Shown in pieces: positions 20,571-33,446 of a DNA stretch of 64,000 bases; positions within the stretch are counted from its first letter, which is position 1, and each line of letters opens with the position of its first letter. Source of the DNA: Phlegmacium glaucopus (lineage: Eukaryota > Basidiomycota > Agaricomycetes > Agaricales > Cortinariaceae). The stretch spans positions 925,270 through 989,269 of the forward strand of contig MU130379.1 in assembly GCA_015039465.1 (NCBI GenBank). The letters run 5' to 3'. Under the pieces are notes generated by a model. It made no database searches and was not told the origin of the DNA. It was given only the letters and a program-made list of their open reading frames with translations. The position numbers were made by a program, and so were the translations under genes.

Positions 20571-22392
20571 ATGGCTACAAATCCTGCTCGCGTACGTCTT
20601 TCTTCTCAATCTATCAAACATTCACCCCATAGTAGTTATACCCCTCAGCTACCTCAACGACGTACATTTGGCACCCGCCAGCCTAAAGCCGACGAGAATG
20701 CCATTAGCCGACACGTCCGACAGACCTCCAACTTAACAACTACTACAGGACCAATCCGATTTACGGCCAAAGAGAGTGTTAAAGCCACCACCACGCGTCA
20801 GGCCCTCAGTGAGGTCACATTGGCAGCTGTGAATCGCACCAAAGTATTTGACCCCCTAGATGATGTTTAACATCATAGCTGACGATCGTGTATAGGATAC
20901 GGCAACAAAACCCGGTACAGGGAAAGAAAAGGAAGAAGTAGGTTTCAAACGCGGTCGTTCCGGATCCACCATTCTAGCACAACGCGTGCCTTTGGGTCCA
21001 GGAAGAAGTCAAGTGGTCCCTCCCGTTGCCAATGCAGTTACCGCAAGAGCGCCTCCAGCACGGACCCGGTTACCTCTTGCTGCAGGACTTAAACGTCCTA
21101 CTAGATCTCTCTCCGAGTGTATCCGAGAAGAGGTTGAAGTCAAGGATAAAGACCAACATGTCATGGAGGTTGAAGAAGACCTCGACATTGTACAAAATCA
21201 TGAAGAAGCGATAATCGTTAAAGAGGAGGAGCCCATGCTTATGGAGGTGGAGGAGAGTGAAATCGAAGATGAGGTGGTACCTTCAACGGCCACGAAACCT
21301 CCTCGCATTTGGCCCGAGTTTGCCACGGAACGCGCACTTAGATATAGAGACGAGGTACAGGCCATTCGTGAAAGTTACCATGATGTGATCGATATGTACG
21401 ACACAACAATGGTTTCTGAATATGCGGAGGAGATCTTCGAATATATGGGTGACCTCGAAGTAAGATTCCTTTATTTCCCGTAGAATGAATACCTGTGTCT
21501 GACAAGAACTTTAGGAAGAGGTGATGCCTAATCCAGACTATATGGATGGGCAGAATGAAATCTCTTGGGGGATGCGACAAACGCTTGTCGACTGGCTGCT
21601 GCAGGTACATCTGCGGTACCACATGCTTCCAGAGACGCTATGGATCGCCGTTAATATTGTAGACCGGTTTCTCACAAAACGGGTGGTTTCTCTCCAGAAA
21701 CTTCAGCTTGTCGGTGTCACCGCTATGTTCATCGCAGCCAAGTACGAAGAAATCCTTGCACCGGCAGTGGACGAGTTCGTTTACATGACGGAAAACGGTT
21801 ATACGAAGGAAGAGATTCTTAAAGGAGAACGGATAATGCTCCAGACACTTGATTTCCGAATATCTCATTACTGTTCGCCTTACAGTTGGATGCGAAAGAT
21901 TAGCAGAGCGGACGATTACGACATTCAAACTAGAACACTCAGCAAATTCTTGACGGAAGTAACACTACTAGACCATCGATTCCTCAGAGCGAAGCCTAGT
22001 ATCATCGCGGCTGTTGGAATGTACTGCGCAAGGAAGATGTTGGGGGGCGACTGGGTATGTGATCTCGTTTCTTCAGCGTTATAGGTCAACATGCGGATTC
22101 CATGTGTTCCACTTTCTGCATGTTCGACTTCCGGTCCGACATCATGTGACTGATACTTTTTTTTTAGAACGAGGCTTTTGTCTTCCACTCTGGTTACACA
22201 GAAGAACAACTACTTGCTGGACACGATCTTCTAGTGGAGAAACTAACGGAGGACAATTTTCATAAACAATATGTTTGCAGAAAGTATGCAAACAAAAAAT
22301 TCCTCAAAGCTTCTGTCTTCGCTATCGAGTGGGCTAAAACGCAGCTGGAGGTCATCAGAACAGATAACCGTCCAGATTCGATGTCAGAGTAA
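20571..22392 (+). CDS. Mitotic B-type cyclin
   Basis: Five exons (20571-20591, 20649-20843, 20896-21459, 21515-22054, 22168-22392) give 514 residues. A destruction box-like RQALSEVTL at residues 57-65 would let the anaphase-promoting complex destroy it. Two cyclin boxes follow: MRQTLVDWLLQVH, AVNIVDRFL, LVGVTAMFIAAKYEE, then FRISHYCSPYSW and AVGMYCARKMLGG. The order and motifs match Clb/Cdc13-type cyclins, which activate Cdk1 for mitosis. The first intron (20592-20648) is a multiple of three, so an unspliced form would still read on with 19 extra residues. Confidence 0.93.
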
Positions 22393-23304
22393 AAGTATCA
22401 TCTTTTGCTTTTATCTTCCCCTTGCATCGTGTTATCTTATCTGTATCTCGCATTTCAACCCTATATATCTATGTCATCGTGTCTTTCTTGACTCGATTTC
22501 CTTCCAATCCATTTGGTCGCCGGACAACCTTTTGCAACGTCTCCGTCCTTCCCTTTGTTTATTTGCTTTTCAAATGCTATCGAAACATGTTCTTTCCTTT
22601 TTTTTGCTGGTCATGCTAAGTAGACCCAATAACTCACACTTACGCATCAACACTCTCATGCTACATGCCGCCGTTATGATCTTATGCATAAATCCCACTT
22701 CCGCTTCCCCTTACTCCATATCTGAATCTCTCTAGTGTTGATCTTTCTTTATTTTGATCTGTAGCGCTATCTTCATTTTAAATCCTTCCCTTGGTTTTTC
22801 TTCTCATTTAAACAACCCGTGATATTAAAACCTTCTTACTGTTCGTTCCTATCTACCTGGAACCCGACTTTTTTTCACTCGTTTCCTCCTTCGAGAGGCT
22901 CATCCTGCGCAGATTATATACTACAGTCTCTCATTACATGTCTGTATATTATGCATAGCGCAAGTCGCCCCGAATCAATATATTTATTACCTACAAGTGG
23001 ACGGTTAGACTGAAGCGAATCTTTTCGGGTTTTGAGAGCAGGCGATGGTCTTTCGGGTTCCATTGTGCAGTGTGCGCGAGTACAAGGCTTGGCTGAATTT
23101 AATGGATGGTATTCTTCATGCGAGTATTTTCATAGAGAGACTCATGGAGAGCTTTCACAAAGGATTGTCAATCCGCAAACTGTGAACATAAACAGGCGTC
23201 TATCTTACATACCATAAAAGGCTAGTTGATTACGTAACTACCGGGTATCTTCGATTTCACGTGCTACTATAATAACTCTGCACTATCTTCAAGCCTTACA
23301 AAAC
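22393..23304. other. Intergenic, pyrimidine-rich
   Basis: About 900 bases rich in C and T runs with no supported gene. It contains the cyclin 3' end and the promoter of the Fox2-like locus. Confidence 0.45.
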
Positions 23305-26119
23305 ATGGCACTATCATTTAACGGTCATACTGTCGTTGTAACTGGTGCTGGAGGAGGATTAGGCAAAGCGTATGCGCAGTCAACTTGAACATCGCTGTTT
23401 ACATTCATATCATGGACTTATAGCTATTCACTGTTGTTTGCGTCCCGGGGGGCTAATGTGGTGGTGAATGACTTCAATGCTGCCGCTGCACAGAAGGTTG
23501 TTGATGAGATTGTCAAAGGTTCGTCCATCATACATGATTCCATTCTCGGAGCATCTCTGAATCTTGATTCTTAGCTGGCGGAAAGGCTGTTGTAAACACT
23601 TCATCCGTCTCGGATGGTGCCGCCGTCATCAAGACCGCTATTGATGCTTTTGGCACAGTTACTATCCTCATCAACAACGCTGGTATCTTGAGAGACAAGG
23701 GGTGAGCTACTCCGAATAATCGGTTGTTCACTGTTGAATCGTATTGAAGCTTCAAGAACATGTCGGACAAGGAATTCGACCAAATTGTTGAAGTACATCT
23801 GAAGGGTGCATTCTCCTGCACAAAAGCGGCATGGCCTCTGTTCCGCAAACAGAAATTTGGACGTGTCATCAATACCTCCAGTGCCGCAGGCCTATACGGT
23901 GTGTAGTAACTGCGCCCCCTTCTGTCGGTTCTTGAGGCCCTTATGTATGGCAGGCAACTTCGGACAAGCAAATTACAGTGCCGCCAAGATGGGTCTTGTC
24001 GGATTCACTAAGACTCTTGCACGTGAGGGGGCAAAATACAATATAAGGTCCTCCGCCATCGCTCCAGTCTGTCCACCTCTTACTTTTCCATGAATTGTAA
24101 ATGCTAAATCCCGATGTTTACAGATGGCTGCGTCCGCAATGACCGAAACTGTCATGCCTCCAGAGATGTTGGCTAACCTGAGTGTATGTTAGATGGGCAT
24201 TTTGTCATGGATTCCGTTTTGACGCTCTCGTTAGCCTCAATATGTTGCCCCATTTGTTGCAGCCCTTTGTCACCCCGACGGACCCGATGCTTCGGGTAAA
24301 ATCTTTGAGGTCGGAGCTGGTTTCGTGGCGGAAATACGATGGGAGAGCAGTAATGGTACCATCTTCAAAACTGATGCTACTTTCACTCCTTCTGCCGTGA
24401 GTCTAGCGTCACGTCAAGCATTAATGCGGAGCTAATGAGCTAACAGGTAAAAGCCAAATGGTCCGATATAACTGACTTCTCAAAACCATACCAGTAAGTC
24501 CTTCAAAAAGAATCTACCAGTTCGTTTGGGTAACAATACGACGACCCAGCCCCTCTTCATTAGCAGATATCGACTCGACAGTAAGGATTTCAAGTCAATA
24601 TCTGTATTTATGTCTGATAATCCACATTGCAGGCTAAACTTGAAGCTGCGAAGAAACTTCCTTCCAACGGTCAATCATCTCCCGCCGTACGCTTCGATGG
24701 GCAAACCGTAATCATCACTGGCGCTGGTGCCGGCCTTGGACGTGCCTATGCCCACATGTATGCAAAACTCGGTGCCAACATCATCGTCAATGATGTCAAT
24801 GAGAAAAGTGCTAATACTGTTGTTGACGAGGTCGTCAAGGGTAAGTACTTTTCCATTCCATGATATTAGATCGATTTCTAAGGATATGCTCTTAGCTGGA
24901 GGAAAGGCTGCCGCTGTTGTCTGCTCAGCTGAAGATGGTGACAAGATCGTTCAGATTGCATTGGAAAAGTTTGGCGGCATCCAAGTACTCGTTGCAAATG
25001 CTGGTATCATCCGCGACAAATCCTTCCAGAGTCTGACGGAGCAAGAATGGGATATCGTTCTCGCTGTTCATCTTCGGTATACTTTGTTTTTTCTGTCCTG
25101 AATGTTTGTTTGCTCATCATCATTTTTAAAGAGGGACGTACAAGGTAAACAGGTCACTTTTTCGTGATTACATCCCTTGATTATACGATATGATCCAAGT
25201 GCGCAAAGGCTGTATGGCCTATCTTTCAAAAACAGAAATATGGACGCATAGTCACAACTTGCTCACATGTTGGCTTACGTATGTCAACTTCTCTTTCTTG
25301 TTCCTTCCTCGCTGACTCTCTTTGTAGATGGGAACTTCGGTCAAGCTAATGTAAGCTAACATTTTCAAATTGGACCTAAAGATAATAATAGCAGAGGATC
25401 ACAGTACTCGACAGCAAAGGCTGCGATCATTGGTCTAACAAGAACGCTTGCTATTGAAGGTACAAAGTACAACATCATTGCCAATGTCATTGCACCAGCT
25501 GCTGGTACTGCTATGAGTAGCACTATCTTGTCGGTTTTCATTACCACTGTTTATTTCAACTTTTGATGCTTCTTCGTAGGCCTGGAGGGATGGTTGATGC
25601 ATTAAAGGTCTGTTTAAAGGTCAAGATGACACGTTTTCTGACAATGTTTATACCAGCCTGACTTTGTCGCTCCTGTCGTTGGCTACCTAACGAGCAAAGG
25701 TCAGCGCATTGTTGTGGCTCTTCAGAAATAACTTATATAATTGTGCCTTGGGTAGACAATGAGACAACTTCGGGAGCCGTGATCGACGTTGTGGGTGGTT
25801 GGGCTGCCCAAACACGCTGGCAGCGTTCAGGCGGTTATGGCTTCCCCACCAGCAAACCGTACACAATCGAAGATGTGTTAGCAAAATGGGGTAAAATCAC
25901 AACCTTCGGTACGTAGTTGCTGGCACAACACGGCTTGAATTTCAAGTAGCTTGACTTCTTCTGACTAGATGATGGTCGCGCTACGCACCCCGCGTCGTCA
26001 CAAGAAGCTATCCAACAGGTATGCTTTCTCCTTCCACCCGAGACACGTCTAAGTTTTACATATTACAGCTCGTTGAGAACTTCGGTAACAAGGGTGATGA
26101 TATAAAGTCAAAACTGTAA
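23305..26119 (+). CDS. FOX2: Peroxisomal multifunctional enzyme (Fox2/MFE-2-like), two dehydrogenase domains; may stop here or continue into the hydratase
   Basis: A multi-exon gene with two short-chain dehydrogenase domains in tandem. Domain A has TGAGGGLG (NAD-binding), NNAGILRD, and the catalytic pair YSAAK after NTSSAAG. Domain B has [19 protein letters not shown] and YSTAK. These are the (3R)-hydroxyacyl-CoA dehydrogenases of fungal beta-oxidation. The A-B linker needs a 31-base exon ([10 protein letters not shown]) near 24544. Reading on after GNKG reaches a TAA at 26117-26119, and the last residues are IKSKL, a perfect PTS1. In other fungi the protein continues into a hydratase domain. 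Here that requires a 178-base intron (26094-26271) with a weak GTGATG donor. Both forms are possible: a split gene, or one gene with two ends. Confidence 0.85.
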
Positions 26120-26255
26120 ACTACACATTAGAACTTTTCAATATTGTATTTTACAATCACTTCTATCTATGTTGTTCCTTACTCTGCTTGTAAGCATGTG
26201 ATTCCGACCCGTATGGCATATCTTCCACGATTCGACTTCAAACCCATACGTGCTA

Positions 26256-27613
26256 ATGTCCTCTTTCCAAGGCGCCAACGCTTTTGCGGATCCCGAGGAT
26301 TCGCAACTTGTCGCAGATGTCAAGAAAGTTGTTACCGAACCTGTTCCCTACTCTTACACTGAGGTGACCACACTTGGGGCCATGTTCAATCATTTTAATT
26401 CCGAACCTTACGCTTCTAGAAAGATGTCATCTTGTACAATCTTGGAATCGGAGCTACAGAGAAGGAGCTGAAATGGACATTTGAAGGAGACGATGAATTT
26501 TCCGCATTGCCAACGTTTGGTGTTATTCCTCAGTTCAGTGCAGGGGTTGCTTTGGATTGGCTCCCCAATTTCAATCCTGCATGTGATACTAATCATGCAC
26601 CATGGAGTTTGTATTGACGACTACTGATTAGGCTAAACTACTCCATGGAGAGCAGTACTTGAGTATCAAAGGGCCGATCCCTACGTCTGGCGAGCTGGTT
26701 AGTGAAGCTCGGTAAGTCGACCACTTGACGAAACTACCACCCCCTCCATAAAATCTCAAGTAATTTCGTTCAGTCTTATGGAGGTCCTTGATAAAGGCAA
26801 AGCCGCAGCTGTGACAACCATTATTGAAACAAGGGACAAACATAGCGGTAAAGTTGTATTCGAGAACCAGATGACCGTCTTCATTCGTGGAGCAGGTGGT
26901 TTCGGTGGAAGGCGTGCTGGAAAGGGTGAGTTTTCATTGAAAGTTACCTATTCAATTCCAATTCATTCATTAGATCGTGGTGCTGCTTCCGCTGCCAACG
27001 TTCCGCCACAACGAGCTCCGGATGCCGTCATGGAGGAGCAGACTGGCACATCACAGGCTGCTCTCTACAGGTAAGCAACTTACGATCATCCTTGAATTGT
27101 GGGGCCCCCCCTTCATGTCTGGAGGTAGATTGAGTGGTGATTATAACCCACTTCATGTAAGTGGGACTACGTGCATGTCGGACTGGGAAATCATGGCTGT
27201 GTAGATCCTTCCCGAATTTGCTGCCATTGGCGGTTTCGACCAGCCTATTTTGCATGGTCTATGTACAATGGGGATTGTTGGAAAGCATGTCCTCAAGGCA
27301 TTCGGACCGTACAAAGACATCAAAGTCCGGTAAGGAATTATTTATGCAACTAATAAGACCCTTTTTTGTCTCAATCACCTCTGCTGGTACAGATTTGCTG
27401 GAATTGTGTATCCAGGAGAAACTATAGTGACTGAAATGTGGAAGGAAGGTCAAAAGGTTGTGTTTAGTAAGTCGCAGATCAATCACTACCTCCTCCGAGT
27501 ATATCCTGATTTTACATGTCTTTTTAGTTGCCAAAGTGAAAGAGCGGAGTTCTGTGGCTTTAGCAGCAGCAGCGGCCACCCTAGCGGATCCTACTCCTCA
27601 ATCAAAGTTGTAA
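26256..27613 (+). CDS. Peroxisomal enoyl-CoA hydratase 2 (MaoC-type), separate gene or C-terminal part of Fox2
   Basis: This encodes the hydratase part of fungal Fox2: [44 protein letters not shown], then the hydratase-2 motif [13 protein letters not shown] and [11 protein letters not shown]. It hydrates trans-2-enoyl-CoA to (3R)-hydroxyacyl-CoA. The C-terminus is PQSKL, a PTS1. An ATG at 26256 ([10 protein letters not shown]) is in frame with the domain and lies 136 bases past the stop of the dehydrogenase part, so it can be an independent gene. If the 178-base intron is used, the exon instead starts at 26272 and joins after GNKG. The intron 26579-26631 must use a GC donor (CCT|GCATGT) to keep FNPAKLLHG in frame. 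Confidence 0.8.
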
Positions 27614-27992
27614 TCAAGACTTAGAACAAACCTCTTTAGAGTATTCCAACACTTCGTATGCTGATTGTGGCCATCCAGCCCAAAGAATTATGCCGTTCGT
27701 TTAGGATTTATTTGAATACTGATGGAGATACAATGAGTGTTATGGTAAGGATTCAAGTGCCAAGAGACCATGAGGACTATGTGCTCCAGCACAATAAATC
27801 GGGGAAAAAAAAGTGTCAAGAGTACTACTAGGATATATGTGTGATGAGCAATGTCTTGTAGTATTCAGAGGCAGAGGCGAAAAAGCTTCAAGAATGATAA
27901 TTATAAGTCAAAGCGTACTTGGTATAAAACTTGGTATAAATTATGTACACCCTAGGTCGCTACCTAGAAAAGTCAAAAGTCGTCAGGAATGG
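27614..27992. other. Convergent 3' spacer
   Basis: About 380 bases between the stop of the hydratase gene and the stop of the Ca2+/H+ exchanger on the other strand. No gene seen. Confidence 0.5.
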
Positions 27993-30499
27993 CTACAACG
28001 GGCCAAATAAATTTGCCAGCATACCAGGGTAATACCAGAAGGTGACCGCCAAAATCAGATATAAACCTAAGTCACATTGGTAGGTAATCATGGGAGTATA
28101 GGGAATGAAAACATACTCATGAGAACGAAGCCTTCCAGCCAATTCGATTTCCCGTCTTGCACTACATAGTTGACAGTGAGAACTGGAGTAAAGAATTTGT
28201 GAGCCACAGCCATGTACGAATAAGATAGGAACTAATGACCTGACAAGAACAACGCGACGGACTCGTATGGATCGAATAGTAGCGTCAATGGTTTACCCAA
28301 TATCCATCCAAGTGTGACAATGAACCTTTGAGGAAAGAAACGGTCAGCATATGCTTTGGGAATCAGGTGTGTTGACCCATACGGAATAACGAAGAGAGCA
28401 ATTTGCTGTAAACCCAATGCGACGTTAGTAACTCCCAGGACTAAACAATAATGAGACCTACAATACTCGAGCCTACTGCAACTCCTAAGCTGAGAGTAAG
28501 TTTGTCCTTGACAGAAACCGTCACGGCAGTTACATGTTCTAAAAATGATATATAAGTATAAGTATTATGATGAAAATAGGTTGTATGTTGCCTACGAACC
28601 TGCAGCATTGCCGACAATGGGAAGCAGGATCACTCCGACGAACTCTTGGCTGATATGACCACTGTCCGTTAATCCTTGAATAGAGTCGACGAGCCATTCG
28701 GCCGTGACTGCCACGAACTGGATGAAGTTGTCAACGTGAAAGATAACCTAGCATGTATGGGGAGGTAACTCACAACCGTGACAACAACAAGTAAACCAAT
28801 TGTCGTCCATACACCCATCTGAGGTGTCTCTAATTCGCTTTCAGGCATTGCGTCATCTTTTTCTTTACTTCCTTCTGTGCTCGTAGTTGCATTATTGGAC
28901 TCCACATCTTTATGTTTATTCAGACGCTTGAGCAGGGAATTAGGCGTTCTAGGCGAGTAAATAGTAGATTTAGCGATGTCATGACCCTCATCGTTATACA
29001 GAGCAGTGTGTGAGTAAAGTTGGAACCACAAATAACCTCCGTAGACTGGATATAATAGTGATCAGAATACAAATGTTTCGGTTAGAAAAATTGGCCTACT
29101 GATAAGAAGGATCAAGGCGACCTAGAAATGATGTCAAAAACTAGAAAGATTGTTCATAATACCACACTTACTCCATGGCTTACGGCGAGAATATCCTTCT
29201 TTTGTTGGGTGGGGTCGAGTTGGTTTGTGGTAAAATGAAAGGCAGCCGGCAAGAGTACAGCAATGACACTAATGGTCAATAGGGAAGAGTTCAATTGAGT
29301 AGCGCCTATATTGTGACGACGTCAATAAATGAATATCAAGGCAGAAATCATGGGCTTTGACTTACTGGCGCCAAACCCCTGCTCTGAGTATTTTAAGCCG
29401 CCGGCAAAGAAGCACATGCCCAGAACAAGTACTGGTATTACAGTGATGAACGTTAGCTCCCTATGAATGGAATGACGACTGGGCACTTACGTAGATTGCT
29501 GAGAATCGATCCTACCACTGTAATGACCAAGTCAAGGAAATCATCAAGCGACCGTGGGCAAGATCGAGGACGTAGGCTGAACTTACAGGAGGATTGTACG
29601 ATGCGTAGGTCACATTTCACCAGAGCGATTATCTTGGAGATTCTGTAAACGACATGATTCAACAAAGGAAGCTGGATCGATACTCACAGCTACAATAAGT
29701 TCGACCCTATTTGTCGTGTATTCATAGGGTTAGATGATGCATTTATCCTGTGTTAAGGGAAACCTTACGCATTTCCCTGCAAGTGAAAAGGGGGATGAGT
29801 AAATCATGAGATTTATTGAAGATAAATCTTACGAGAGTGGCATTCATGAGGCCAGCCAATGTTTGCCCCACTCGCATTGATAATTCTTCTGTGGCAAATG
29901 ACAATAACTAGAGGTGGCCGAATCAGCATAGCGCCAACATATAAGGTACATTTTAATCGCACTTTGGCTAAGGGTATAATGGAAAGGAATGAAACTGATG
30001 AAAGCAATACTAAGTTGGTGTATGGATTAGGTGTCAATGTGGAGACTCACAGATGAAGACTAGGGTATCGTTTTTACTTGATGGAGGCAAGGCAAAATGC
30101 AGAGCCCACTGTTGGAACAATATATGAGGACGATACACGGCGATGTGGTTGTGTACATACTGATATGGGTATACATATTAAGAGAGTATTTAGCCCTAAC
30201 AATGCTTTTAGATTGGAATCATTTAACTATGAAGAGGTGACACGAACATGATGCAAACAGGATTGCTTGTAGACTTTTGAGCACAGTAGGCGGGGGTGCA
30301 AGCGGTTTCTCGGGCACAAACATCGTTGCGGCACGCTGAAGTGCGGTTGAACCCGTCCTGACACGTAAATTATGCGGGTGGGTATGCGCAGAGGAAGATG
30401 CGATGGCATTTGTGTCAGAGTCGTTAGAATTCTCTGTCGAGTCTGGCAACCGAATATTCAGCAATGATTGGAAGCCATACAGGGAAAATACGTACTCAT
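27993..30499 (-). CDS. VCX1: Vacuolar Ca2+/H+ exchanger (CAX family)
   Basis: Many short exons rebuild a full CAX protein. The N-terminal tail (MNSTENSNDS) leads to LKSLQAILFASWLNTLL. The two alpha-repeats carry the cation-selecting motifs: GLMNATLGNAVELIVAI in the first half and IVGNAAEHVTAVTVS in the second. An acidic Ser-rich loop between them (VESNNATTSTEGSKEKDD) is typical. The C-terminus is GWILGKPLTLLFDP, VNYVVQDGKSNWLEG and FWYYPGM. It moves Ca2+ into the vacuole in exchange for protons. Unusual structure: the first coding exon is only four bases (30499-30496), and an 8-base exon (29776-29769) supplies Gly-Asn and part of Ala in the GNAVE motif. The start rests on that tiny exon and is less certain than the rest. 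Confidence 0.9.
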
Positions 30500-31056
30500 T
30501 GGAAATATTGAGGAATGCTCACAGAGTGGGGTCGACTTATAGCCCCATGAAAAGTCACGCTGTCATGTCACACAGCATTCGCATAGCCTTCTTCTCTTGG
30601 CGGTGGTCAGCAGGCCTTTTGGGCGACCAGGTAACAAAACAATAATATTTAACGGGCCATCCTGACCAGCTTAAGCTAGCTTTTGGTGATAATAAAAATA
30701 TTAGGCCACAATGCGACATGACAAATCTCCGAAAACATACCCCATCACGGAGAAACATACGGGGGCGGCGTGTATAGCCTCTACGCTACATCCTGTGGCA
30801 TGCTCAAAAAAAGCGCAGTAGATTCATGATATTCTCTGCGCAGCAACAGAGCATTATATTCCAATAGATTGATAAACATCGCTAGTAGAGAAAGAGAGAT
30901 ACAATAGATAGAACCAATTGATTAACCAAAAACCCATGATAAAAAATTAAGATCACATCTTGAACAGCTCATTGAAGATTCCACTGCGACTTTTGCCGGT
31001 TATGCGAATGTAATATTTTTGGGAGAGGAAAGCCTTCCAGCTTTTGGGGGAAACGC
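30500..31056. other. Intergenic with dispersed-repeat copy
   Basis: No gene seen. Positions about 30640-30710 hold the second copy of the repeat at 10905-10985. Confidence 0.5.
30640..30710 (-). repeat. Dispersed repeat, copy B
   Basis: Read on the minus strand it matches 10905-10985: TTTTTATTATCACCAAAAGC, an extra 11 or so bases, GGTCAGGATGGCC, then TTAAATATTATT. Confidence 0.65.
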
Positions 31057-33446
31057 TCATCCTTGATATGCGAAAGATACCGCGCCGTACAAGCCGTCTT
31101 CCCGCCCAAGCATACCATGACCTTGTAGGACCTTTCAAACATAAAGCCATCAACTAAAGATAGTTAAAAAGGTGAAGAAAGGGTACGTACCTCCATTTTG
31201 CGAGCATGCCACCCAACGCCACTATTAACATTTCCATTGGCGTTAGATAATTTCTCAAGCTCGAGTCTGAACGGATGATCATGGGGAAGGTCTCGGCGTA
31301 GGACGCTCCCTTCGCCTGACGATCCGGCTTGTGCCGTCCATCCACTGGCCGTATCGACATACCAGCCGCGACCACCTTTGCTTCGGATAATCCGCCAAGC
31401 CCCTGCTCCAGCCCCTAGGCCGCCGAGCATTGCCGTTGATAATTCGATAACACGAAGATTGGATGGCGGTGGCTTAATATTAGGAGGCGATGAGCTCAAG
31501 CTGAAAGAGAATGGTGGCCAACACAATGGACGAATCAGCTGCGTATGGAGAGCCAACGATGATTTACGGGTCGAGGACTTAGGATCTGAAGTAGGCCGAA
31601 GGCCGCAGTCCAGCTCCGGCGAAGTATTGACCACCGTCAAAATCTCGACATTCGGGGCCTTTATTTTTATAAAATCGGTCACCGCATTTAGATGCAGGTC
31701 TGGTATGTGAGAAAGGCCGAGAGATCGGAGTTTTAGCTGCGGCGTGACGAACTCCAAAAGTTCGCTTGTGATGGGCGCACTGGAAATGTCCAAGTAAACG
31801 AGGTTTCCGCTGAGGAAGCAGGGTGCAAGGGTTACAATCTCAAGCAAGTCCTCCTCAGTAAGTGGGGAAACGTATGTCATATCCCCATATAAATTCAGCT
31901 CACTGAGCTCGCTCGTGACTAGCGAGTGCACCAAGAACTGCTTGATACCCCCGCTTGTCAATTTTATGCAACGAGCAAGAGCAAGGGATTTCAGTCGGAG
32001 AGTCGAAGATTCCCCCAAAGAGTTGAGAATGTCTGTCGTAACGCGGGTGCCAGATAGGTCGAGATGAGTCAGGAAAGGGAAAGCCATTAGGAACGGGCCC
32101 AGGAATTTCGGTAAAATAGACTTGACGCCACGCATGCCCAAGCGTCGTAGGCCAGGGAATAGGAGAGGTTCGTACAACATCCTGCGTTCGGCTCGGCGCG
32201 GGCGACGAATATCTCCGTCCTCATCGCTACTGGACTCCATCTCTCCAGGGGGTGTGAGGTGTGTGTTTACGAATTCAGTGAAAGCATTCACGAAGACGGC
32301 ACTAACACAACCCGTGAGATCAATGGCTTCCAGATCTTTGCACTCCCCCCTCCGTTCACGGTCCTCTTCCTCTATGTCATGGCATTCAATGAGTGCTCGA
32401 CCACGAGTTGGACGACCACGCCCGCCGGAAGGAACTCCTCGTAAAAATAACTCATTTAACACGGGCAGTGTCAGGGCGCCGTCCATGTACTCGGTAGCGC
32501 CGAATGCGACAAGATTTGGCATTTCCTGGGGTTATGAATGTAAGTAATTACTTCAAGTGGGGGGTGAAAGAAATACCTTGAGCACAGCTTGGACTCGGTC
32601 ACCAGTGACAAAGCGACTATTTACACCTTCTTCAACAGATCGACGCATACCAATGGTACGGAAATGGTTGAAATCCAGGTGACGCACAAAACGTCCAGGA
32701 CGAGGGTCCTTGGGTGTTGGAACTGTCGGCAGATGATGAGAAAAGCGTATGAGAGGAAACAAGGTAATTCACCATAAACACCAGACGCCCGGGAATTCAT
32801 AACATCCTGGATGGCGTCACTGATAGTCCTTAATAACTTCCACCGGGCCGGGCTCTTACTTTTGGGTCGAAGTCGTCGGGGACTCGGATCACGGGAAGCA
32901 ATGGGAGAAAGTAAATCTGCGGAAACTGTAGTATCTGGGAAATCTAGGTGGTCGAAAAACATAGATTCTTCTAGACGAGGTGTATCTAATTTGTTGGAAT
33001 GAACACTAGAAGACCGTATGGCAGCATTGGTAGCAGCCTTGATGGTCACTTCCATCACAGAGTCGACGGTCTCCTCTTCGTAATTCCAAGCAATCTCTTC
33101 GACAAGAGAGAGCCATGTTCGAGGCAGGCGTACCTCTAACCTATGTACCAAAGTGTCAGCAAAGATATACAAAGGACGACGACAAAACGCACTTGTGCCA
33201 TAGCCATGGTTTTGCAGCTTCGAACCATGCGTGATTTACGAGACAAAGGTTTGCCAATGTACGACGAGCGACCGGTTCTGGCCAATAACCGGCAGGAATG
33301 GAAGAAGGGTGCGCTGTGGGGGCAGTATGATCCGTAACAATGAGGGGATCAAGAGAAGGCTCGTCAGGAAGGAGACAAGATGCGTAAACATGGGCACATA
33401 TGGCGTAGAGAAGTTCAGGAGGATACTCGACACGGACGGTGGACAT
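31057..33446 (-). CDS. Leucine-rich-repeat protein, F-box-like N-terminus
   Basis: Five exons run from 33446 (MSTVRVEYPPELLY) to a stop at 31057. The start resembles an F-box (PPELLYAICAHVYAS, then RTLANLCLVNHAWFEAAKPWLW), which would link it to Skp1 in an SCF ubiquitin ligase. A Ser/Arg-rich stretch follows, then leucine-rich repeats from about the middle: FVRHLDFNHFRTIGM, MPNLVAFGA, LEAIDLTGC, FLTHLDLSGT, LKSLALARC, LSELNLYG and LVYLDISS. The tail is Gly-rich and ends FAYQG. The role as a substrate adaptor is inferred from the layout; the substrate is unknown. The F-box call is from pattern only. Confidence 0.72.

Noticed and set aside
31378..32547. Long plus-strand frames (31378-31710 and 32122-32547)
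   Set aside because: They are antisense to the leucine-rich-repeat gene, which has the consistent exon chain.
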